From positions 1-64,000 of the IMG/VR virus record IMGVR_UViG_3300027896_000024: a stretch of DNA of 64,000 nucleotides. One strand, 5' to 3'. The position numbers and the translations under genes were made by a program. The notes under the pieces are model-generated. The model saw only the letters and a program-made list of their open reading frames with translations. It had not been told where the DNA came from and ran no database searches. Each line of letters opens with the position of its first letter. Within the stretch, counting starts at the first letter, position 1. This DNA is from a virus. Below are positions 37,959-47,238 of this stretch, piece after piece.

Positions 37959-40441
37959 AACCGGATCCACAGCAGTTGGAATTTATAGAGAACCCGACGG
38001 TCAGGAAGGTACCACGATCGTCGGGGAAAACCAAAAAACCAAAGCCATTGTTGGGATGTGACGATTGCCCTCTGAACTACCGGTTGGAGTATCGAGTGCC
38101 GGGTGATGGGGATGTCAATTCGGATATATGGTTTGTAGGGGAAGGTCCCGGATTAAAAGAGGCACAAAGTCATCATCCGTTTGTGGGCGATTCCGGGGAT
38201 CTGCTATGGGAGGAAGCAAGAAAGTTTGGTATTACCAGGGACATGGTAGCTGTGCGAAATGCGGTACAGTGTTGGCCGCCAGGAAACAGGACGCCAACGT
38301 CATTGGAAGTGAAGCATTGCATCGGATACCTGGAAGAGGAACTGCGTAAGTATAGACCCAAAGTAGTTATCACTCTGGGAGCTACAGCCTTACAGGCATT
38401 GATGGGTAAGAAGTACAAGATCACGGAATGTCATGGTCAGGAATTAATACGGGAAGATGGTATCAAAGTAGTACCTATATTTCATCCGTCATTTTTACTA
38501 TGTAATGGAAAAGATCCTGATTTGATGAAGGTATGGCGAATCGGGATGCTACGTGGAATCAACGCTGCAAAGTCTGCGGGCCGTACGTCAATACTGGAGT
38601 CTGCCGGATTCAAGTGGACGATATTAAAGGCAAGTCGTTTTGCGGAATATCTCCGGTTTGTTATGCCTCGCTGGGCGGCTTGGGATATTGAAACACACGG
38701 CAAGGACGGGGAGCCGTTTCTTATTTCAAGTGCATGGGGAAAGAACAGAGGAATCGTTTCCGACTGGGATGAAGTGAAGCATCTGTTAGTCGAGTACATG
38801 GAGAGTAGCGCCAAGAAAGTGTGGCAGAACGGATGCGGATTTGATATACCACGAATCGAGAGGGATTTAGGTGGAATCCGAATGGGTGGTTACGACTGGG
38901 ACACGTTTGTGGCCGGCGTAACTATCGACTCTCGTAGGGGTAGAAATAATCTGACTCGTTTAACTGAATGGGCAGCTCCTGAAATAGCAGGGTATGACGG
39001 CGAACTAGAGCGATACGTAAAAAAGAACAAAGTACAGGATTATGCGGATATTCCCCGGGAAATCATTCTGCCGTACTCTGCGGGTGATGCGATATCAACA
39101 GGAATTGTCAAGATCAAGCAGGAGCCTTTGGCTAGCCGTCCTCTGGTAGAGTTCTATATGGAACTGGTGCGGGATGTTTTGTATCCTATGGAGAAGCGGG
39201 GTATTCGCACCGATGTAAAGTTTTTGGATACCATGATCGCGCACTATACAAAGGAGAATGAGAAGATAATCGGACGATTAAAGGCAATGTCAGGGGAGCC
39301 CGACTTCAATCCTGGTTCGAACGAGCAGATGTCTTGGTTTCTGTTCGATCACTTGGAATTGCCCCAAACTGGTGTTAAGCTATCACCTAAAACGAACTTG
39401 CCATCGGTGGACAAGAATACGATGGCATTACTCAAGGGCAAGCATCCTGCGGTAGCGTTGACAACACAGTTGCGGTCGAACGATAAATCACTCAAGACCT
39501 ACGGAATTCGTATTCGTAAAAATCTTGTGAATACGGATCGTTTCCGCGTGAAGTATTGGATAGGTGGTGCGGACAAGGAGGACAAGGACAGAGGGGCGGA
39601 GACGGGTCGTCTATCATCGCCTTTGCAGAATATTCCCCGTGTGAACAAGGACAATCCTAGGGCCTATGAGCCGGCAGATATATTCATTCCGGATCCGGGG
39701 TATGTATTCTTGGTGCCGGATTACTCTCAGGCTGAGTTACGCGTAGCGGCATTGTTATCTCAAGACGAACAAATGATTGAGGACTTCCAAAATAATATTG
39801 ATGCGCATACCGCTGTATGCTGGAACTATTTGGGAGTGCCGAGAGGAACAAAGCCGAACAAGGAAACCAGGGTCCGGGCGAAGGTGATTAACTTTTCCAA
39901 GATATTTGGAGCTTCTGCTAACGGGCTTGCTAGGAACCTGGGATGTTCGGTGGAAGAGGCACTTAAGCTGTTGTATAACGACATGAAAAAGTACCCGGGT
40001 TATTGGGCATGGCGGAAAGCACAGATCATCCGGGTATGGAAGAAACGTTATGCGATGACGTTGTTCGGATTCAAACGGCCTATCGAAATTCCGGACGAGC
40101 GATTTTATTACGATCCGTTGTCATTACAACACTGGCAGCGGCAAGCCTTGAATACACCGGTCCAGGGTACAGCTAGTCAGTTCCTGTTACTCGGAATGGT
40201 TATCATCAAAAGGTTGAATCTAAAGTCTGGTGAGATGCTGATGAACATTCACGACTCGGCACCTATGCAAGTGAAGATAGGTAAAGAACAGAAAATCGGT
40301 AAAATAGTCAAGTGGGCATTGGAAGTTGCGATTGTGGACGAGGTTCGCAAACGGTTTAATAAGGACATATCACAGGTGCCCTGGACGGTGGAAATATCAA
40401 CAGGGCCTAGGTTGTCCAAGCTACAAGAAATCGCCGTATAA
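37955..40441 (+). CDS. polA: Uracil-DNA glycosylase / family A DNA polymerase fusion
   Basis: 828 aa. Residues ~30-210 are a family 4-type uracil-DNA glycosylase: C-x2-C (CDDC), GEGPGLKEA ... HPFVGDSGDLL, QCWPPGNRTPT with a fourth Cys 15 residues on (4Fe-4S pattern), and FHPSFLL. Residues ~235-400 are a 3'-5' exonuclease (DIETHG, NGCGFDI, YSAGD). The polymerase part has motif A DYSQAELR (~588), motif B R-x3-K-x3-F-x3-F in RVRAKVINFSKIFG (~640), and motif C IHDSAP (~764). Motif C has Ser where family A enzymes normally have Glu (HDE). There is no 5'-3' exonuclease. Confidence 0.93.
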   Translation: MKPDPQQLEFIENPTVRKVPRSSGKTKKPKPLLGCDDCPLNYRLEYRVPGDGDVNSDIWFVGEGPGLKEAQSHHPFVGDSGDLLWEEARKFGITRDMVAVRNAVQCWPPGNRTPTSLEVKHCIGYLEEELRKYRPKVVITLGATALQALMGKKYKITECHGQELIREDGIKVVPIFHPSFLLCNGKDPDLMKVWRIGMLRGINAAKSAGRTSILESAGFKWTILKASRFAEYLRFVMPRWAAWDIETHGKDGEPFLISSAWGKNRGIVSDWDEVKHLLVEYMESSAKKVWQNGCGFDIPRIERDLGGIRMGGYDWDTFVAGVTIDSRRGRNNLTRLTEWAAPEIAGYDGELERYVKKNKVQDYADIPREIILPYSAGDAISTGIVKIKQEPLASRPLVEFYMELVRDVLYPMEKRGIRTDVKFLDTMIAHYTKENEKIIGRLKAMSGEPDFNPGSNEQMSWFLFDHLELPQTGVKLSPKTNLPSVDKNTMALLKGKHPAVALTTQLRSNDKSLKTYGIRIRKNLVNTDRFRVKYWIGGADKEDKDRGAETGRLSSPLQNIPRVNKDNPRAYEPADIFIPDPGYVFLVPDYSQAELRVAALLSQDEQMIEDFQNNIDAHTAVCWNYLGVPRGTKPNKETRVRAKVINFSKIFGASANGLARNLGCSVEEALKLLYNDMKKYPGYWAWRKAQIIRVWKKRYAMTLFGFKRPIEIPDERFYYDPLSLQHWQRQALNTPVQGTASQFLLLGMVIIKRLNLKSGEMLMNIHDSAPMQVKIGKEQKIGKIVKWALEVAIVDEVRKRFNKDISQVPWTVEISTGPRLSKLQEIAV

Positions 40442-40486
40442 TATTCAGAAGTCGTATTACTTATTCCACTGAAAAGAGAGGGGTAT

Positions 40487-40972
40487 ATGGCACAGAAGTT
40501 GGACAAGGCGACGTTTATGCAACAGGTCAAGATAAACCTTGCGGACTTGACAGTAGACATGTCGGAGCAAGCGGCCCTGTTCGCCAATTATGCAACGATG
40601 AAAGTTATCGCAGAGGACGAGGAGGCCCGTAGGAAGCTGGAGCGGGAAGCAATGGAGTACCAGCTCGACGAGAAGTTACGTAAAACACTATCGGACCCGA
40701 CCGAAAAGAAAATTACGGCGGCTATCAAACGTAATCCGGCATATGTCAAGGCCGACATTGCGTACCTGGACGCGAAGCATGTAACGTCCATGCTTTCGGT
40801 GGCTGTCGAGGCATTTGAAATGCGCGCCAGGATGTTGTCGTCGATTGGCGCATTGACAAGATCGGAAATGGAACAGCAGTACATGGGAACACCGGCGGGA
40901 AACCGGATGGCGTCCCAAGCTGAGAAGTTAGCCGATCGAGTGAAACGGAAATTACATGGTAACCAGCCGTGA
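40487..40972 (+). CDS. Hypothetical helical protein of the replication cluster
   Basis: 161 aa, after an AAAAGAGAGGGGT site. All-helical and charged, with DEEARRKLEREAMEY and a PTEKKITAAIKRNPAYVKADIAYLDA segment then a conserved-looking MRARMLSSIGALTRSE. Proteins of this look often accompany phage SSB/RecA genes; function unknown. Confidence 0.6.
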   Translation: MAQKLDKATFMQQVKINLADLTVDMSEQAALFANYATMKVIAEDEEARRKLEREAMEYQLDEKLRKTLSDPTEKKITAAIKRNPAYVKADIAYLDAKHVTSMLSVAVEAFEMRARMLSSIGALTRSEMEQQYMGTPAGNRMASQAEKLADRVKRKLHGNQP

Positions 40973-41168
40973 GTTATTTCAGGTGTTAGTACTTATCGTA
41001 GTCGTGCAAGCGGTCTTGCTCACTTTGCAATCATGGTGGTTGTCAAAGCGGATAGCAGAAGGCGTGGCACGATTCTTTATGAATCTAGCGAAAGGAGAGT
41101 ATGACGGAGAGCTTGAAGGACAAAATCAAGAAGGCCAAGGAAAAGGCCGCCGCCGATCAGAAGAGTAA
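40956..41168 (+). CDS. Small single-span membrane protein
   Basis: 70 aa. One transmembrane helix (residues ~9-28, QVLVLIVVVQAVLLTLQSWW) with a charged C terminus; the gene overlaps both neighbours (17 and 68 bp). Real expression is uncertain. Confidence 0.4.
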   Translation: MVTSRELFQVLVLIVVVQAVLLTLQSWWLSKRIAEGVARFFMNLAKGEYDGELEGQNQEGQGKGRRRSEE

Positions 41169-42327
41169 AGGTGGTGGCGACCTGAATCGTTGGAAGCCAG
41201 GTGCCGGGGAGGATCATTTGTTCCGGATCCTACCACGATTGGACGCCCCGGAGCCCTGGGTGATGGGGGATGTGCATTACATCGACACTGGTGACGGCAC
41301 GGCGATGCTGGGATGCGGTAGCGAGGAGTGCTATTCCTGCAACGAAAAGATCAAGCCACTTTCGGAGTCTGGTTCTAAAGAGGATCAGAAGCGGGCTCGG
41401 CGTTCCCGTAAGCAAACCAAGATCATGTTGGGCGTCGTCGATTGGCGGGATCGCAAGAAAGGTCCGCTGGTGTGGGAACCGAAGAACACTCAGTCCTGTT
41501 CGCAGTGGCTGAACATTCTCGGACTTATCGACAACGCCGACTTCGGGCCGGATATTTATAAGGCCAAAGAGGGTCGGTTGATTACGATGTCGATGACGTC
41601 GGCGAAAAAGAAAATCGAGGGGAAGCCGCAGGATGTGTTGTCGCTCCGGACGATGCAGTGCGGTACAAAACCCTGTCCCGTAGTAATCGGAAAAACCAAG
41701 TCTGGCTTTGCCATCCAGTTAACGCTGAAGGACGGCGCGAAGAAGGTGTTTCCGCTTATGGATCTGTCGGCTTTACTCCCGGACTACGACGAGAACGCGC
41801 ACCGTGCAGCCTGGGGCGAGGAAGTGATCGAAGAGGAAGTCGAGGAAGTGGAAGATGAAGAAGCTTCCGACGACGACTTCGAAGATCTGACTGCTGATGA
41901 AAAACCGGCCAAGAAAAAGAAGAAGGCCAAACCGGTCGAGGAGGAAGAAGAGGAGGAGACCGAAGAGGAAGAGGAGGAGGAACCGGCCCCGCCCAAGAAA
42001 AAGAAGAAGCGTCCTGCTCCCGTTGAGGAAGAGGAGGAAGAAGAGCAGGAAGAATTCGAGGAGGAAGAAGAAGAGGAACCGGCGCCTCCGAAGAAGAAGA
42101 AAAAGAAACCTGCTCCTGTCGAGGAGGAAGAGGAAGAAGAAGAACTCGAAGAGGAGGAGGAAGAGGAGGAAGAGCCGGAGCCTCCAAAGAAGAAAAAGAA
42201 GAAACCGGTACCGCCTCCGGAAGAGGAAGAGGAGGAAGAGCTGGAGGAGGATTTCGAGTTCACCGAAGAGGACGAGGAAGAGCCTCCGAAAAAGGTCAAG
42301 AAACCTATCAAGAAAGGAACCAAGTAA
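41101..42327 (+). CDS. Single-stranded DNA-binding-like protein with alternating acidic/basic tail
   Basis: 408 aa. Residues 1-235 contain HLFRILPRLD, a VHYIDTGDG segment and CGSEECYSCNE (a Cys cluster). The layout resembles T4 gp32-type ssDNA-binding proteins. Residues ~240-408 are tandem blocks of poly-Glu separated by PPKKKKKK-type basic blocks, four to five times. Acidic tails are normal in phage SSBs; the alternation with Lys blocks is not. Placed between the polymerase and recA genes. Confidence 0.6.
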   Translation: MTESLKDKIKKAKEKAAADQKSKGGGDLNRWKPGAGEDHLFRILPRLDAPEPWVMGDVHYIDTGDGTAMLGCGSEECYSCNEKIKPLSESGSKEDQKRARRSRKQTKIMLGVVDWRDRKKGPLVWEPKNTQSCSQWLNILGLIDNADFGPDIYKAKEGRLITMSMTSAKKKIEGKPQDVLSLRTMQCGTKPCPVVIGKTKSGFAIQLTLKDGAKKVFPLMDLSALLPDYDENAHRAAWGEEVIEEEVEEVEDEEASDDDFEDLTADEKPAKKKKKAKPVEEEEEEETEEEEEEEPAPPKKKKKRPAPVEEEEEEEQEEFEEEEEEEPAPPKKKKKKPAPVEEEEEEEELEEEEEEEEEPEPPKKKKKKPVPPPEEEEEEELEEDFEFTEEDEEEPPKKVKKPIKKGTK

Positions 42328-43212
42328 ATGAAGCCCACGGGATCGCCCAAGAAGTTGTATCCGGATATCAGTCGCCTGGTAGGTGAAGTCCAGAAAGTAT
42401 TTGGTGGGGACGTCGCTACATCTGGGGCGGAAGGATTCATGATTTCCAACGTAGCGAACTGGATCGATGCCGGTCCGTTACTGAATCCTATCTTGGGCGA
42501 TCCTTTGCGGGGTTTGCCATGCGGATTTTTTACTGAAGTAGCCGGCCCCGAAAGTTCGGGCAAGACTACACTGGGTTATTATCTGTTAGGACAAGCACAA
42601 AAAGCCGGTTGCATTTCTATTCTGGCGGATGTCGAAGTATCTTATGATGCGAAGTGGGCAAGACTACAGGGCGTAAACTCAAAGCAGCTTATCAGGATCG
42701 CATCATCCTATGTGAATGCAAAGGGGAAGTTCAAAGTGGACGACCTCGACGAGGAGTTTTCAAAGTGGGAGTTTATCGCTAAGAAATCGTGGCGTATGTT
42801 TCATCGGCCCCAGTTATTGCTGGTGGATTCAATGGCTGCGCTTATTCCCCATGAGGAATTGGTAGGAGACTTTGGGGACCGCAATGTGGCTCCGGTGGCT
42901 CGGGCACTATCCAAGAATTTCCGGAAGTTTCACAAGGTATTGCTGGAGACTAAGACGCATTGCATATTTATCAATCAGATGCGTTCTAAGATAGGCGTTA
43001 TGTTTGGGGCAAAGGAACAAACGTCAGGAGGTCGGGCTAAGAATTTCTACTTTTTTGTGAGGGTGGAAGTATCCAAGAAAAAAACACTCAAGAACAAGAA
43101 GATTGGGCCGTTCGCTATTTTGTCAAAGGTGCGGAATACCAAGAACAAGTTGGCGCCTCCGTTTCGTACGGCGGATTTCCGGATATCATTTACTAAGGGA
43201 ATTCAGGTATGA
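42328..43212 (+). CDS. RecA/UvsX-like recombinase
   Basis: 294 aa. Walker A GPESSGKTT (residues ~73-81), ADVEVSYDAKWAR, Walker B LLLVDSMAAL, an FINQMRSKIGVMFG loop-region motif and a KNFYFFVRVEV strand. Shorter than E. coli RecA, lacking its C-terminal domain, as in phage recombinases. It would drive strand exchange with the SbcCD-like nuclease encoded next. Confidence 0.88.
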   Translation: MKPTGSPKKLYPDISRLVGEVQKVFGGDVATSGAEGFMISNVANWIDAGPLLNPILGDPLRGLPCGFFTEVAGPESSGKTTLGYYLLGQAQKAGCISILADVEVSYDAKWARLQGVNSKQLIRIASSYVNAKGKFKVDDLDEEFSKWEFIAKKSWRMFHRPQLLLVDSMAALIPHEELVGDFGDRNVAPVARALSKNFRKFHKVLLETKTHCIFINQMRSKIGVMFGAKEQTSGGRAKNFYFFVRVEVSKKKTLKNKKIGPFAILSKVRNTKNKLAPPFRTADFRISFTKGIQV

Positions 43213-44276
43213 TATTTTTAACGAGTGATTGGCATGTTCATAACTATCCTCAGTTCAGTAAGCCTTGGTCGCCCGGACTAAACACCCGGGCGCGCGACAT
43301 TTATGAGATAGTCGGAAAAAAGATACCTGAGTTGTTACTGCAAAAGTATCAGCCCAAGGTGTTAGCATATCTCGGCGACTTCAATTTCTTCGCTTCCAAT
43401 GACTACCGTTTAGAGAACCTGACTCGGCGGGCAATCAACAAGTGCGCATCCACAGTCAAATGTACCGTCGTATGTTCTGGTAATCACGACACAGTAGGAA
43501 CGGACTCTGCGGATCATAACGGCCGATTGTATCTGCCTCATGCAAACTGGGCACCGTTTGTTTATAGGGAGTTCCAGTCGCAGACTAGCTGTTTGTTCTA
43601 TCCTATTGGATACAATCATCCGATGCCAACGGCGAAGGATCTGCTCCTGGTCGGGGCAGCCAAAGTGGATCATGTAATCGTGCTCATGCACAAGAACATC
43701 GAGCATGGGATAGCATCGTCGGGATTCATTTACAGCAGCGCGAAGGAAGTGAAGATACGGAATCTGTTAGAGATCAAGAAGGAGATCCCGTCTATTATGT
43801 ACTTCGGTGGGCATTACCACGATCACCAGATAATCCGTAAGTTGGTATGTATCGTGGGAGCACCCGTTCAACACCGGCGTAGTGACGAGAACTTGAATCG
43901 AGGTGTTGTGCTATTCAATCCTGAGGACAAGTCAATCAGGAAAATAACTCTGAAAACTGGCCCGCAGTTTATCTCGACCGATGTGGATCATTTGGAAGCC
44001 TATAGTAAGTCGCCGCAGAATCATTACATCACAGTCAAAGTGGTGGACGAGGTACAGAAGCGGACTGCTTTCGAATGGATTCGGGATACCAAGGTAAACG
44101 CCAAAGTAAAAGAACTGGACCACGACGAGTTGGTCGCCGGCGGATTTGAAGAAGAGGAGGAAGAGGTCAAAGAAGTATCGGATGCAGAATTACTCGATAC
44201 CTGGTTGCAGATGAAGGCACCGGATCTGACTTTGAGGCAGCGGGGCGAACTCGTGAAAGTGGCGGAGGCATTATGA
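43209..44276 (+). CDS. SbcD/gp47-like metallophosphoesterase nuclease subunit
   Basis: 355 aa. Metal-binding motifs in order: SDWHVH, YLGDFN, GNHDT (residues ~93-97), LMHKN and GGHYHDH. The C-terminal part is acidic and helical. It forms, with the next protein, an Mre11/Rad50-type complex that trims DNA ends for recombination. TGA overlaps the next ATG. Confidence 0.88.
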   Translation: MIFLTSDWHVHNYPQFSKPWSPGLNTRARDIYEIVGKKIPELLLQKYQPKVLAYLGDFNFFASNDYRLENLTRRAINKCASTVKCTVVCSGNHDTVGTDSADHNGRLYLPHANWAPFVYREFQSQTSCLFYPIGYNHPMPTAKDLLLVGAAKVDHVIVLMHKNIEHGIASSGFIYSSAKEVKIRNLLEIKKEIPSIMYFGGHYHDHQIIRKLVCIVGAPVQHRRSDENLNRGVVLFNPEDKSIRKITLKTGPQFISTDVDHLEAYSKSPQNHYITVKVVDEVQKRTAFEWIRDTKVNAKVKELDHDELVAGGFEEEEEEVKEVSDAELLDTWLQMKAPDLTLRQRGELVKVAEAL

Positions 44277-46045
44277 TTGAGTTTACGGAACTGTACATTG
44301 CGAGGTTTCTATCTTTCGGCGGAGAGTACACGATAAAGCTAAATAAACGCGGCCTAGTCCTCGTACAGGGCATAAACGAAGACGACCCGAATCTAGACTC
44401 CAATGATGCAGGGAAGTCAAATCTGCTTTCGGCTATCACCTGGGTGTTATTCGAGAGGTTGTCTAAGACTCTCATGAAAAACCACGGGGACGATGTTGTA
44501 AACAAAGGCCAGATAGATTGTATGGTGTCTATCAAATGGAGAAACGGTGCCAAGGAGTATTCCGTACAACGCTTTCGGAAACATAGTACGCAAGGGAATT
44601 CCTGTCAGCTATCTGGTAAGAGCGGAACAAAATCGGCCACAAATGAGGACATAGTCAAGGCGTTGGGGATGACTTATGAGATGTTTCTGCGCTCAGTATT
44701 CTGGCCACAAAATACGTCAGTCCGTCGATTAACAGAGTTGCGGGATTCGGACTACAAGGAACTGTTCGATGAGCTGGTGAATACGCAGCACTATGAGGAC
44801 AAGCGGCTCAAAGTAAATATGCGTTTGAAAGATATTCAAGATCAGCTTGTATCCCTGGGTACTGATGTATCGGTGAAAGAGGGATTGGTTATTGCTTGCG
44901 ATGAAGACATTGCGTTTATCCAAAAGGAGTTTGATACTCTTAAGGGAGTCAATGTCAAAAAGATCGAGCGCCTGATATCCCAGTTAACTATGGCGGAAAA
45001 GAAACTGGCTGATGACCGGGATATGTTTGCGAATGCGTCGTCAGAATATCTTAGGAAAACCTATCAGTTCAAAACGAAGATGGCGGATTACAAGGGATTG
45101 CTGGCGCATTTCCGTCACTTGCAACAAGGTCTGCGAGTTAAAAAGTGCAATGAATGCGGCCAAGTGCTTGCATCGAAGTTGTCTGTCGATATGCTTACAC
45201 GAAAACGGAAGGATGCCAAGGCTGCTGCGTTGTTTGCCATGAACGAAGTGAAGGACCTAAAATCGGATCTGTTAAGCGCGCACAAAACCGTCATGGACAA
45301 GAACCAGGCAATCGAGGCCCAAGAGCGGGCAATCCAAACCATACAAGGAGCCATCGAGCCTATCATGCCCGAGGGCTTTATATGCGATTCTGCGGGTTTC
45401 CAACAGCTTACCGCCGCTTTTCGCCTCAAAGAAGCCGCCCAAGGGCGTCTGAGGGCAAAGGAAGGGCAAAAAACCGCCCTTTTAAGCGATCTCAATACCC
45501 TGAAATCACGGGAATCTAAGCTGCTCCTGCGCCAGTCCCGCTTTTCCTTGCTCGACCAAGCTTATGGCCCGGGTGGCCTGAGGACGCTCCGACTGATGCG
45601 ACTCACGCCCCAGTTGAATCGTTACGCGGATGAATACTCTGCTAAACTTGTCGAAGGGTTGTTGAAAGTGCAGTTCTCCACGACGACGAAATTAAAAGGC
45701 GGGGACATCAGGGAGAAGTATGAGATCTTGGTGTACCGAAATCCTGAGATCGATTTCTCGTTGTCGGGTGGCGGGATGAAACGTAGGGCGGATATCATTG
45801 CTGCATTTGCCCTGGACAAGCTAAGGAAGAAGTTAACTGGCAAGGATATTAACATCCGGGCGTACGATGAAGCAACGGACGGCGTAGACGGACTTGGAGA
45901 GTTATCCATATTGGAATTGCTCAGGGAGGAATGTCCGGGAACGACATTGTTTGTTTCTCACAAGGCATATGTTGACGCAACGATGTTCGATGACACGATA
46001 ACCGTCCGCCGGCGCGATAACGCCTCGACAATAGAGGAATCATGA
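44273..46045 (+). CDS. SbcC/gp46-like SMC-type ATPase subunit
   Basis: 590 aa. N-terminal Walker A-type SNDAGKSNLLSA, two coiled-coil arms (~residues 185-275 and ~310-430) around a zinc-hook CNECG, and the C-terminal signature LSGGGMKRR, followed by RAYDEATDGVD (Walker B/D-loop region) and LFVSHK. Shorter arms than E. coli SbcC, as in phage T4 gp46. Confidence 0.88.
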   Translation: MIEFTELYIARFLSFGGEYTIKLNKRGLVLVQGINEDDPNLDSNDAGKSNLLSAITWVLFERLSKTLMKNHGDDVVNKGQIDCMVSIKWRNGAKEYSVQRFRKHSTQGNSCQLSGKSGTKSATNEDIVKALGMTYEMFLRSVFWPQNTSVRRLTELRDSDYKELFDELVNTQHYEDKRLKVNMRLKDIQDQLVSLGTDVSVKEGLVIACDEDIAFIQKEFDTLKGVNVKKIERLISQLTMAEKKLADDRDMFANASSEYLRKTYQFKTKMADYKGLLAHFRHLQQGLRVKKCNECGQVLASKLSVDMLTRKRKDAKAAALFAMNEVKDLKSDLLSAHKTVMDKNQAIEAQERAIQTIQGAIEPIMPEGFICDSAGFQQLTAAFRLKEAAQGRLRAKEGQKTALLSDLNTLKSRESKLLLRQSRFSLLDQAYGPGGLRTLRLMRLTPQLNRYADEYSAKLVEGLLKVQFSTTTKLKGGDIREKYEILVYRNPEIDFSLSGGGMKRRADIIAAFALDKLRKKLTGKDINIRAYDEATDGVDGLGELSILELLREECPGTTLFVSHKAYVDATMFDDTITVRRRDNASTIEES

Positions 46046-46230
46046 AAGGGAGTCGAGTAAATCAGTTTCCTATTCCGAACCATTGCAACTGGTGTTGTAT
46101 ATTTGTTACCCAGCTTATCCGGAAGTTCATAGAGGGTAACAGTAAGTCAGTCATACTTTCGTTATGTAATACCTGTCACGAAAAGAAGGTATGGCAAGGC
46201 AGACTGGACATATATGGTGGATCAGTTTAG
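46042..46230 (+). CDS. Small Cys/His zinc protein
   Basis: 62 aa: CNWCC ... CNTCH gives paired C-x2-C motifs, reminiscent of the zinc frame of HNH proteins, but the catalytic histidines are not clear. Overlaps both neighbours. Confidence 0.5.
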   Translation: MKGSRVNQFPIPNHCNWCCIFVTQLIRKFIEGNSKSVILSLCNTCHEKKVWQGRLDIYGGSV

Positions 46231-46651
46231 AGGTAGATACTTTTTTCTATCGAACTTCTATCCCGCAACTGTCAAGTTTGAGGGATTAGTGTATCCGACA
46301 GCGGAACATGCCTACCAAGCAGCCAAAACGGATTTCGCTGACGACCGCAGGAAAATAAGGGAGCTTCCGACTCCTGGTCAAGCGAAGCGTGCTGGTGGCC
46401 GGCATGGTTTCATTTCAATATCGCCGGATTGGGATTCCCGAAAAACAATAGTTATGGAAGAGATTGTATATCTCAAGTTTTCTAGGCATCCGTCACTAGC
46501 CAAGTGGTTATTGGATACAGGAGAGGAAAAGCTAGTTGAGGGTAATTACTGGGGCGATACGTATTGGGGCGTTTGCAATGGTAAGGGCCAAAATCATTTG
46601 GGCCGCATCCTGATGAAGGTCAGAGCCAGGTTGAAGGAGCAAAATGAGTAA
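46214..46651 (+). CDS. NADAR-domain protein (YbiA-like)
   Basis: 145 aa. FLSNFYPATVKFEGLVYPTAEHAYQAAK near the N terminus and EGNYWGDTYWGVCNGKGQNHLG near the C terminus are the NADAR/YbiA hallmarks. NADAR domains act as N-glycosidases on ADP-ribose-type bonds, some removing ADP-ribose from guanine or cleaving riboflavin intermediates. In this genome, with ART-like domains in the virion MuF protein, an ADP-ribose role is plausible. Confidence 0.88.
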   Translation: MVDQFRGRYFFLSNFYPATVKFEGLVYPTAEHAYQAAKTDFADDRRKIRELPTPGQAKRAGGRHGFISISPDWDSRKTIVMEEIVYLKFSRHPSLAKWLLDTGEEKLVEGNYWGDTYWGVCNGKGQNHLGRILMKVRARLKEQNE

Positions 46652-47051
46652 ATCAAATTGGAAAGGCAGTGAACGCAAGGCAGCCAAGTTGTTTCCCGGA
46701 GGTAGTCGTCGTCTTCGCATGGGTGCGTTCTCGTCCATGGTTTCGGCGGACGATATTCGGTTTGAATGGTGCAAGGAGATAAAGCTGGGTAACCGAATTG
46801 TGAAGGTTCCCCGGGTTAGTGCCAAGCCAGGAGTGTATGTGGATGTCAAGAAAAAGGCGACCACGTCCCTGGTTACGGAGTTCGACGCGATGGAAGAAAA
46901 GTACTGTACTTCCAAATATGGTGGCCGGATGATATTGATTACGCACAAGAAAGGGGACAGCCGACAGCTTGTTACCATGTCCGACGAGTTCTTTAAAGAA
47001 ATGTTCGATGCGTGGTATACCCGGCACATATCGGAACACAGGAGGGTGTAA
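46644..47051 (+). CDS. Putative PD-(D/E)XK-type nuclease
   Basis: 135 aa. WKGSERKAAKLFPGGSRRLRMG, SADDIRFEW and KEIKLG resemble the N-terminal Lys/Arg helix and the D ... E-x-K core of small phage resolvase-like nucleases. The second half has MILITHKKGDSRQLV. The catalytic set is not fully clear, so the call is tentative. Follows NADAR with an 8-bp overlap. Confidence 0.4.
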   Translation: MSKSNWKGSERKAAKLFPGGSRRLRMGAFSSMVSADDIRFEWCKEIKLGNRIVKVPRVSAKPGVYVDVKKKATTSLVTEFDAMEEKYCTSKYGGRMILITHKKGDSRQLVTMSDEFFKEMFDAWYTRHISEHRRV

Positions 47052-47052
47052 C

Positions 47053-47238
47053 ATGGAGGAGATACTCCAGGAAATTCGGAAGTTATCATTCGTTTTGGAA
47101 GACTTAGCTGACGTTCACGAGCAAGTCAGTGAGGGCGAATCGAAAGTATTGTTTCATGGTGTTGTCCGATATGCTGAAAGCATCCGGAACGAGGCGTATT
47201 TAACAGAGTTAGCATTATCGCGGATAAGGAGGGAATAA
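47053..47238 (+). CDS. Small helical protein
   Basis: 61 aa, ATG 47053 following GGAGGGTGTAAC. Acidic, fully helical. Stop overlaps the next ATG (TAATG). Unknown. Confidence 0.5.
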   Translation: MEEILQEIRKLSFVLEDLADVHEQVSEGESKVLFHGVVRYAESIRNEAYLTELALSRIRRE

